From Streptomyces sp. NBC_01262 (GTDB taxonomy: Bacteria; Actinomycetota; Actinomycetes; Streptomycetales; Streptomycetaceae): a stretch of 64,000 nt of DNA. Position 1 is the stretch's first letter, and each line of letters opens with the position of its first letter. Positions 57,723 through 64,000 of the stretch are shown here, one piece after another. The DNA is taken from contig NZ_CP108462.1 in the NCBI RefSeq assembly GCF_036226365.1, positions 2,956,501-3,020,500 of the forward strand. The letters run 5' to 3'. Both the position numbers and the translations under genes were made by a program. Below the pieces are notes generated by a model that saw only the letters and a list, made by a program, of their open reading frames with translations, was not told the origin of the DNA and did no database searches.

Positions 57723-59300
57723 ATGTGTAACAGTGACACCACTGAGCGTGCAGGGGGGTACGTCATCAAGCGCGACGTGTTGAAGGATTTTTCGCTCGGC
57801 CAACGAGTGGCCGAGGACGAAGTCGATGAGCTTTCGACCTACTTCGTCGAGACCGAGCAATGGAACCGTGTATGGCGCGGCGATGTAGATGTGGTCTATG
57901 GACCAAAAGGATCAGGAAAGAGTGCCATCTACTCAACGCTCGTTTCTCGAGAAGATCAGCTCTTCGATCGCGGAATCCTGATCCGCGCTGCTGAGTCACC
58001 CCGTGGAACTCCCGCATTCTCCAGTCTGGTGGAGGATCCTCCACTCGGCGAAGTTGAGTTCATGGGCCTATGGAAGCTCTACTTCCTGGGCCTGATTGCA
58101 GATGCTTTCGAAGAGTACTCGGTCAAGGGTGAAGACGCTAAGCGTGTAATTCGACTCCTGAATGACGCGCGCCTTCGTCCCGGTGGAAAAATTTCGCTCC
58201 GCGCGCACGTAAAAAATGCTCTGGACTATGTCCGCAGAATACTGCGACCTGCGGAGGTGGAGCCGACTCTTGCGCTCGATCCGGCAACAGGTGGCGTAAC
58301 CGGCTTGAGCACGCGAATTCAGTTCAGTGAACCTAGCTCGGCGGAGCGGGCCCAGGGCGATATTTACATTGATGAGCTCTACGCGGCAGCAGACCGAGCC
58401 CTCGCAGATGACGATGTCGATATATGGCTGCTTCTGGATCGGCTCGACGTAGCCTTTGCGGGAAGCCCCGATTTCGAAAAAAACGCCCTACGAGCACTCT
58501 TCAAGGTTTACTTGGATCTGAACGACCTGCAGCACGTCCGTCTCAAAATCTTCTTGCGGACTGACATCTGGAAGGCCATTACTAGCTCTGGATTCAGGGA
58601 AGCTAGCCACATCACCCGCGAATTGGTTTTGAAGTGGGATAGAGGTGCCTTGCATCAGTTGGTCGCTCAACGACTTGTACGCAATCCAGGCCTCGTCCAG
58701 CACTACAATGTGTCGCCTTCCGAAGTGAAAGCCGACACTCAGGCGCAGGCTGCTCTCTTTAAGAGAGTTTATCCGCTCCAGGTTGAAGGTGGACCGAATA
58801 AGCCGCAGACGTTCGATTGGTGCCTCAGTCGGACGCGTGACGGTAGTCGGTTGACCGCTCCACGGGAGTTGATTCATTTGCTTACCGAGACGCGTGACGT
58901 CCAGATGAAATGGTTGGAGATTGGCGAGGCGGAACCCGAAGGTGAGCCTCTTTTTCATCGAGGCGCCCTCAAGGAAGCACTTCCTGCAGTTTCGGATGTT
59001 CGCCTAACGAAAACCCTTTACGCCGAGTATCCTCATCTTCGCAGTTACTTGGAAATGCTGGAAGGGCAGAAGACAAATCACAGCGTACAGAGCCTGGCTG
59101 TAATCTGGAGAGAGTCGGAAGAGAAGGCCAAGGAAATCGCGCTGAGGCTGGTGGATATCGGCTTCTTCGAGAAGCGGGGCACGTTCATCGACCCCGAGTT
59201 TTGGGTGCCATTCCTGTATCGTCCCGCCTTGAATTTGGTGCAGGGTACCGCAGAAGGTGTGACGGTTGAGGTGAATGATGACATGGAAGAGCAAGCGTGA
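57723..59300 (+). CDS. P-loop ATPase, Sll1717-like family
   Basis: 525 aa from the ATG at 57723; no good ribosome site is visible and the true start may be later, near VIKRDVLKDF. Walker A GPKGSGKS is at 60-67, Walker B VDIWLLLDRLD at 232-242, and KIFLRTDIWKAI lies near residue 275. N-terminal KDFSLGQRVAEDE and the overall plan match Sll1717-type ATPases, which are of unknown role and often lie in accessory or defence regions. The gene is AT-richer than its surroundings. It sits at the right side of AICE-2, the position where AICE-1 carries its antiphage cargo. Confidence 0.8.
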   Translation: MCNSDTTERAGGYVIKRDVLKDFSLGQRVAEDEVDELSTYFVETEQWNRVWRGDVDVVYGPKGSGKSAIYSTLVSREDQLFDRGILIRAAESPRGTPAFSSLVEDPPLGEVEFMGLWKLYFLGLIADAFEEYSVKGEDAKRVIRLLNDARLRPGGKISLRAHVKNALDYVRRILRPAEVEPTLALDPATGGVTGLSTRIQFSEPSSAERAQGDIYIDELYAAADRALADDDVDIWLLLDRLDVAFAGSPDFEKNALRALFKVYLDLNDLQHVRLKIFLRTDIWKAITSSGFREASHITRELVLKWDRGALHQLVAQRLVRNPGLVQHYNVSPSEVKADTQAQAALFKRVYPLQVEGGPNKPQTFDWCLSRTRDGSRLTAPRELIHLLTETRDVQMKWLEIGEAEPEGEPLFHRGALKEALPAVSDVRLTKTLYAEYPHLRSYLEMLEGQKTNHSVQSLAVIWRESEEKAKEIALRLVDIGFFEKRGTFIDPEFWVPFLYRPALNLVQGTAEGVTVEVNDDMEEQA

Positions 59301-59447
59301 ATTACCTCGCCAAGCATCACCGGTCCTCCCGCCACCCGAGGTCGGCAGCCCAAGCTGCCTAGACCACCTGAGTTTCCCCAACTGAGTGCCGTCGCGCAGT
59401 CGTTAACGATCGGCCGTCGCGGGTTGCCGTGGCCAGCGCCCCGAAAG

Positions 59448-59541
59448 CGTGGCTGAGACCGGTGGGGATGCAGGGAGGCATACGCGTGCGTGATCGGTCG
59501 GCGCACCCGCCGTCGTGGCTGACTGTCGTCGGCTGAGGGTA
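59448..59541. repeat. Diverged repeat, left copy
   Basis: About 94 bp that align with 61377-61470; the longest exact match is GACTGTCGTCGGCTGAG (17 bp). The copies flank the pentapeptide/channel gene in the same orientation. The remaining parts of 59301-59801 hold no convincing gene. Confidence 0.6.
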
Positions 59542-59801
59542 CAGACGGGCTCCGGATCTACTCCGGAGCCATGGCTGTGCAACCTCTTGAGACGGTGAGA
59601 GGCGAGTTCGTCCAGTCCACCCCTGGCGGCTGATTACACCCCCGGGACGGCTGCGGTCAGCGCCAACCTCGGCGGACGGTCGGGCGAGGAGTATGGCCGG
59701 TTGGCCGACATCGCCGCCCCCCTGATCAGGATGAGGCCAGACCTTAAAGCCCGTGTCCGGCACGGCGTGCCGTCCTAAGCGCAGTCCCGACTAGATGGGT
59801 G

Positions 59802-61118
59802 CTAGTCAGAAAAAATCCTCCTCGTTAGGGTTGCAATTACGATTGCTTCAATGAATAGACCAATGAAAGCCTCCACAGCTCCCACTGTTGCAAAACCGGT
59901 ATTAAGCGCGTAAGGGTCATTTGGATAAAAAGCTCTCCCGTGAAACGCTATTACGCTAAGGGTGATCGCCTCTCTCCAGCTGTACTCAGGATTGCCCGCG
60001 TCGCTGGATGTTTCGCGATACAGGACGGCAAAGACAAAAACCGCGACAGCGTAAAGAATCGCACTTCGATAGAGTCGGTAACCCCAACCGGATATGACGC
60101 CGAGCAACAGAGAGAAGAGGAACTGGGGCCATTTCTTAGTGCTGCTAAGTGACGAGTGAAGAAGGCTCCAAAAGCGGGCAACTTCGGCACGATAGGTGAA
60201 GCGTCGAGCCTGATCATTCAGTCCCTGGGTGCGCAGGACAGAACTTAGCTGGCCGTAAGTTTGCGCCGCCTCTAGATACCAAGTAATCCGCCGCTTATTA
60301 TGATCCTTCCAGCTGTCGCCTATGCGCCTTCTGCTTTCATGAAAAGATCTAGTCTCCTCGGCAACCTTCTTCAGGTCAGACCAATTAATTCCGGTCAGTG
60401 AGGAGCCGTTCCAGCGGACGTCAAACAATCTCGGCCCCACGCCTTCAGGTGATGCGAGTACGGCTTCATTGAATCTGGTGTCGTGATTGCAGATCGCCCC
60501 ATGTAGGCTCGCCGGACGATCCCCTCCCAGATTAACTCGAAATAGGTCAGCTCCTTCCAGGTGGCAATCGCTCATGTTAACTCCGCGTAGATCAGCATGT
60601 GTCAGAGAGGCGCCTGATAGATCCGAGTTAACAAGGCTACTGTCCCGAAGGGTAATTGCTGCCCTCCTGTAGAGAGTCTCTCTATGGTCTGCATTCTGGG
60701 CACCCTGGTCGACCACCCTCCATGCAGCACCAGACAGCCCTGCCACTGCATTCCTCAAGGGGAGGCCACTCAGGTCCTCTCCGCTAAGGTCTACGCCGCG
60801 AAGATCTAGACCGCTCCCATTCCCCTCTTCAGGGAATTCCGCGATAAGCCATTCGATGTCGTCCCGCCCTAGGCGATATCCGCTGAAGGGATACACTGCC
60901 CGCAGTTCGTCGGTTGCGGTATTTAGTTTCTCTCTGAGTTCCACTTGCCGAGCTGCTGGTATTTCTGGCCGCTTCCGCCAGGGTTGCCCCATTGCCGTCC
61001 AGTGCTCTAGCCATGCGAGCGCTTCTCTTGAAGGCAAATCCTCGGTCGGTGTGACAGGCTGGTCTTGTACAGAACCAGGAGAATCGCTTTTCCTGCGGAG
61101 TTTCCTTGAAGAACCCAT
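59802..61118 (-). CDS. Pentapeptide-repeat protein with C-terminal ion-channel-like domain
   Basis: 438 aa; ATG with GGAGGA eight bases upstream. Pentapeptide repeats (A/S-D/N-L-x-x) run through about 103-200 (LDLRGVDLSGEDLSG, ADLRGVNMSDCHLEGADL). A helical TPR-like stretch covers 250-318. Then come hydrophobic segments at about 331-348 and 351-367, a re-entrant-like loop at 383-398, and a last helix 411-432 like the inner helix of Ion_trans_2 channels. The filter region reads VIAFHGRAFYP, without TVGYGD, so ion selectivity is unclear. Channels fused to sensor repeats occur in abortive defence; that role is inference. It is AT-richer than the core genome. Confidence 0.75.
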   Translation of the reverse strand: MGSSRKLRRKSDSPGSVQDQPVTPTEDLPSREALAWLEHWTAMGQPWRKRPEIPAARQVELREKLNTATDELRAVYPFSGYRLGRDDIEWLIAEFPEEGNGSGLDLRGVDLSGEDLSGLPLRNAVAGLSGAAWRVVDQGAQNADHRETLYRRAAITLRDSSLVNSDLSGASLTHADLRGVNMSDCHLEGADLFRVNLGGDRPASLHGAICNHDTRFNEAVLASPEGVGPRLFDVRWNGSSLTGINWSDLKKVAEETRSFHESRRRIGDSWKDHNKRRITWYLEAAQTYGQLSSVLRTQGLNDQARRFTYRAEVARFWSLLHSSLSSTKKWPQFLFSLLLGVISGWGYRLYRSAILYAVAVFVFAVLYRETSSDAGNPEYSWREAITLSVIAFHGRAFYPNDPYALNTGFATVGAVEAFIGLFIEAIVIATLTRRIFSD

Positions 61119-61376
61119 CGCTCTTCCTCCGTCTTAGCTCTGCCTTGCTAAGAATTCAACGAGCGGACGCGATTACCTCGGTGATGTCAGTTCCCACGCT
61201 AGGCCGAGTTGCCATGAACATCAACACGAGAACCGATCTGTCAGAGCGCGACTCACAGTCTCGTGCAAGGTGTCCTGCTTGTCGTGACTACCGGAAACAG
61301 CCCTTGAGGGCCGGCTGACCAGCCCACCAGACCGCACTGCCCACCCGAGGCTTGCTCTGACGGACGTCACCGTGCA

Positions 61377-61470
61377 GCATGGTTGAGGCCCGGTGTTGGT
61401 GCCTTGGCGCACGCGCACCTGACCGGTCGACGCACGCGGCATCGTGGTGGACTGTCGTCGGCTGAGATAC
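61377..61470. repeat. Diverged repeat, right copy
   Basis: Aligns with 59448-59541. Lies 258 bases upstream of the start of the pentapeptide/channel gene. The 378-base gap 61119-61496 contains nothing else recognisable. Confidence 0.6.
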
Positions 61471-61496
61471 AAGCACCAACGATTCCCCGGCTCTGT

Positions 61497-61826
61497 TCAG
61501 GACGAAGGTGTGAAGCCGACGGACTGGTCGAGGTGGAACGCGGAGCCCGGAGCCGTCGGAGTCCACCCCTCACGCAGGGCAAGCCGAACAGCCGCAGCAA
61601 CACCAAACGGCAGTACAGGCTCAGCCTCGCGCCCGATCCAGTTGCTCGAATGCGGCTGGTCAGTGGTGACTACGAGCGTCGTCATCGGGGTGTCCGCATG
61701 CTCGACCGCGAACGTGCACGGCAACCAGGCCAGGCCCTGGAAGTATGTCGGCCTGCCTCGCAGCCGCCACCGGTAGACCGTGCCGTCGACAACGATGCGT
61801 CGTGCCCCCTTGCGGATCAGTGCCAT
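61497..61826 (-). CDS. Conserved small protein of unknown function
   Basis: 109 aa from the ATG at 61826 with AAGGGGAG three bases upstream. Predicted small beta-rich fold: RRIVVDGTVYRWRLRGRPTY (8-27), TFAVEHAD, TLVVTTDQPHSSNW (about 48-61) and VAAAVRLALREGWTP near 85-99. Proteins of this plan are scattered in actinobacteria; the function is unknown and I cannot name the family. Confidence 0.65.
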   Translation of the reverse strand: MALIRKGARRIVVDGTVYRWRLRGRPTYFQGLAWLPCTFAVEHADTPMTTLVVTTDQPHSSNWIGREAEPVLPFGVAAAVRLALREGWTPTAPGSAFHLDQSVGFTPSS

Positions 61827-62100
61827 GACTCCCCTTCGACGACCCAGGATGCTAGCCAACCCGGCCCCGTCGTCCGTCTCAGTTTCCGTCTCATTCAGCC
61901 CCGCTCACCGTCGTTCAGGGGAGCCCCGTAGCTGAGCCCGTCGCGACGGACAGCCGTCCATGAACGCAGGTGAACGGCCCCGTACACGGCTCCTCAGAGC
62001 ACCAACAGACTTGGAAAACGTGTTGGCGGCGGCCGGGTTGGGAGCGCAGCACCACAGCAGCACGCCGAGAACGGCCTGGGCCCGAGCCGGCCTTGTCCCG

Positions 62101-62589
62101 TCAGATGTAGGTCCAGCGCCATGCGTTCGACCGGTACGCGCACTTGATCTTCGTGCCGCTCGCGGTGGTGGTGACGGCCCCATGGTCGCTGTTCCGGCAA
62201 TACTGTCCCGCCGAGTAGCAGTTCCCCGAGTTGGAGACGATCGTGCACGTGCCGGTGCTGTCCTGGCCGCTGCCGCTGCCGCTGCCGGCGGCCTTGGCGG
62301 TGGCGGTCTTGGTTATGGTGACCGTGGGGCCGGGTCTCGTCTTGGCTTTGAGGGTCTCGGTGACGGTTGGGGCGGGCTTGGGCGTGGCTGTGACCGTCGC
62401 GGTGATGGTCGTCGCGGGCTTGACCCTGCTCCCGACGGGCTGTTGCCCGTCGTCCCCGGTGGAGCCGATGAACGCGCCCGTTATGAACAGGGCCGAGCCG
62501 CCGATCCAGACGAGTACGCGCTTGTAGAGCGGGCGGGTGTCGGGCGGGCGCGGTGTCGGCGGTATGGGAGTGGTGTACGGGTTGGTCAT
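62101..62589 (-). CDS. Membrane-anchored secreted protein with Thr-rich linker
   Basis: 162 aa. A Pro-rich cytoplasmic N-terminus (1-22), one hydrophobic anchor at about 25-42 (LVWIGGSALFITGAFIG), a Thr/Lys/Pro linker (60-105) with repeated TVTxTxKxxP-like units, a Ser-Gly stretch and a C-terminal small domain with four Cys (CTIV, NCYS, YCRN, KCAY), probably two disulfides outside the cell. No family recognised. The opposite strand is also open but lacks protein-like composition. Confidence 0.6.
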   Translation of the reverse strand: MTNPYTTPIPPTPRPPDTRPLYKRVLVWIGGSALFITGAFIGSTGDDGQQPVGSRVKPATTITATVTATPKPAPTVTETLKAKTRPGPTVTITKTATAKAAGSGSGSGQDSTGTCTIVSNSGNCYSAGQYCRNSDHGAVTTTASGTKIKCAYRSNAWRWTYI

Positions 62590-62940
62590 CTCGTCCCCCA
62601 GGGCTTTTCAGGTGGAGTGACCGTAGTGCCCAGCAGGGCGATGCGTGGGGGATGTGTAGGAGGATTGGCCATTCTGTGACCATTGCCCGGTCGGTGCTCC
62701 CGCACTGGGTGGTGATGCCGGGCGCCACGGATCTCGGCTAGGGATGCGAGAGCCTTCAGGAGGAGATCGGCGAAGCGCTCCCCGTAGCTGTGCGGTACAG
62801 CAGTGAAGTACAGGAACCTCAAACCGCCAGCGCCCAACACCGGCCCCATGGCCCTTCCGGCAGCCTGTATGACCGTCAATGGCCGGTTTCTGGAGAGCCA
62901 CGGATCAGAGGGTGCTCAGCCAGCATGGAAGGGGTACGAG
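62590..62940. other. Region without a convincing gene
   Basis: 351 bases. A 97-codon frame on the minus strand reads MGPVLGAGGLRFLYF... but has no ribosome site and no recognisable pattern. No repeat or strong hairpin seen. Confidence 0.5.
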
Positions 62941-63354
62941 CTACGTCAGCAGCTCCCACTGATCACGCCATTCGGTCACGTGCTCGGGCTGTATGACGGT
63001 GTTCTTCGAATCGGGGTTTCGTGGGCGTGTACCTCCCACTCGTTCAAGAAACTCCTGGTGGCGGGCACGCACCTCAGCTCGCAGCTTGTCGCCGTCAGCG
63101 ATGTAGAAGGCGCGGCCATCGGTGACGTTAACCAGGACCACTCGATCACACGTGAGCGCGGTGAACTTGTCGATATCCGCGATGATCCAAGCGCCTTTCG
63201 CGGCCACCATGACTTGTGCAACGTGTGCACCAACCTCAATGTACGTCTGAGCTCCGTGTAGCTTCGCTGGGAGTCCGCGCAGCAACGCCTCGGCAACAGC
63301 AAGGTGACGTCCTGCTTGGTGCGTCTGCGAATTGGTGGGCTTCATCACTGTCAT
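62941..63354 (-). CDS. Hypothetical protein, 137 aa
   Basis: Soluble alpha/beta protein. A core of alternating strands is visible: TYIEVGAHVAQVMVAAKGAW, DRVVLVNVTDGRAFYIADG (about 70-88), then a helical Arg/Glu stretch (KLRAEVRARHQEFLERVG). No catalytic motif recognised. Two possible ATGs (63354 and 63345), neither with a strong ribosome site. Confidence 0.6.
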   Translation of the reverse strand: MTVMKPTNSQTHQAGRHLAVAEALLRGLPAKLHGAQTYIEVGAHVAQVMVAAKGAWIIADIDKFTALTCDRVVLVNVTDGRAFYIADGDKLRAEVRARHQEFLERVGGTRPRNPDSKNTVIQPEHVTEWRDQWELLT

Positions 63355-63928
63355 GCTGGCATCATGCCGTATCGCCTATCTCGCGCAGAAGGCGCCTGGT
63401 GGAGTCCACGCAGTCCCCCCAAGTGCACGGCAGGCAAGGCCATTGCGCTTACCGGGCTGACGCGCTGACATCACCAGTCGACATCAGCGTCGGTAAACGG
63501 CGACGGATCGAGGTAACCGATGGCGGAACAGGAACCGTCTGCGAACGTGTACCGGCCGATCGCACGCAGGGATGATCGAACTTGTTAAGCGGTGGTCAGC
63601 GGCCCCAGACATCCGACCACGCAGACGTCAGCGACCGGTCCGCCAGCAATCTGCGCCGCGGAGATCAGGCGTAGCACATGGTCAGGAGACGCGGCGCATG
63701 CGCGCCGCCGGTCGGCTCTGCCGTCCCGTCCGGGCTGCGGCGCTGGGGCGCCGGTCCCGGCCGGGCGGACAGGCCGACCATCTACGCGGTATTCGTTCCG
63801 TTGGAGCTATCGGCATGCCACGGCCCCGTACACCGACGTCGGGGGACGCGCTGGCGTACAGGGCCGTGTTCCGGCCCGCTACGGGAGGGACCTCAACCTC
63901 AGCGGGCCGGAGTTCACGGAGGGGCAGG
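63355..63928. other. Region without a convincing gene
   Basis: 574 bases. Only a possible hairpin is noted: CACGGCCC (about 63819) and GGGCCGTG (about 63860), 40 bases apart. No RNA gene or repeat was recognised. Confidence 0.5.
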
Positions 63929-64000
63929 TCAAGCAGCCCGAGGGTCCGAGTGTTCGTCGCTGTCGGCAGCCGAATTCACCCGGTCAGCCATCTCCATGGC
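63929..64000 (-). CDS. Possible C-terminal end of a gene entering from the right
   Basis: The minus-strand frame MADRVNSAADSDEHSDPRAA ends in TGA at 63929-63931 and is open to the window edge (23 codons). Composition is acidic and protein-like but too short to name. It may be chance. Confidence 0.25.
   Translation of the reverse strand, partial: AMEMADRVNSAADSDEHSDPRAA

Noticed and set aside
61916..61940. GCCCCGTAGCTGAG resembling the start of tRNA-Arg, as a possible distal att of AICE-2
   Set aside because: Only the 5' tRNA-like end is similar; the att core lies in the tRNA 3' half and is absent, and no cloverleaf can be formed.
61960..62679. 239-codon plus-strand frame opposite the Thr-linker protein
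   Set aside because: Composition dominated by Gly, Arg, Val and Ala; the minus-strand protein has a clear anchor, linker and four-Cys domain.
62586..62879. 97-codon minus-strand frame
   Set aside because: No ribosome site and the C-terminal part is Pro/His-rich read-through; could be a decayed gene but cannot be supported.

Overview
The window is high-GC actinobacterial DNA, almost certainly a Streptomyces chromosome. The gene order nucS, STAS protein, 3-hydroxybutyryl-CoA dehydrogenase, PduO-type adenosyltransferase, atp operon, wecA, glyA, LMW-PTP, sua5, prmC, prfA, rpmE, LCP protein, rho, thrB-thrC-hom-lysA, nrtL, tRNA-Arg is the usual core layout of that genus. GTG and TTG starts with strong GGAGG-type ribosome sites, four-base ATGA/GTGA/TTGA gene overlaps and the two pSAM2-type integrative elements agree with this.

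Bases 1-33436 are core chromosome, mostly transcribed leftward. They hold NucS mismatch repair, a STAND-type membrane NTPase, a STAS protein, the complete F1Fo ATP synthase operon (atpIBEFHAGDC), cell-envelope genes (wecA, an LCP ligase), translation-termination genes (prfA, prmC, rpmE, sua5), rho, and threonine/lysine biosynthesis. Two structural oddities sit here: a 225-bp MITE-like element just upstream of the adenosyltransferase gene, and a tandem array of seven 155-bp units (plus a remnant) between prmC and sua5, each unit repeating the 3' end of prmC, its stop codon and a hairpin.

Bases 33467-50135 are a complete 16.7-kb actinomycete integrative and conjugative element (AICE-1) inserted in tRNA-Arg(CCG). 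It is bounded by perfect 44-bp direct repeats. From left to right it holds two small membrane proteins, tyrosine integrase, excisionase, a RepA-like ATPase plus a primase-polymerase (prim-pol replication type), a MazG-like protein, small membrane and zinc proteins, an FtsK-type DNA translocase, DUF2637 and RRQRL-type transfer proteins, a divergent control region with a 33-bp palindrome over a TTGACA promoter, an XRE/Nudix/HD/double-GntR cluster, and an AT-richer cargo: an ABC-type ATPase plus HNH nuclease pair that looks like a Septu (PtuA/PtuB) antiphage system. The cargo is flanked by 25-bp direct repeats that match DNA at the 3' end of the element's own rep ATPase gene.

From about 50136 to at least 57436 there is a second, RepSA-type AICE (AICE-2: integrase, excisionase, HUH Rep, small transfer genes, FtsK-type translocase, KorSA repressor with two palindromic operators). 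It abuts the right att copy of AICE-1, which suggests tandem accretion at one tRNA gene, but no distal att copy was found by eye. The region 57437-64000 is sparse accessory DNA with a large Sll1717-type P-loop ATPase, a pentapeptide-repeat/ion-channel protein framed by two diverged repeats, three small unrecognised proteins, and long stretches with no convincing gene.
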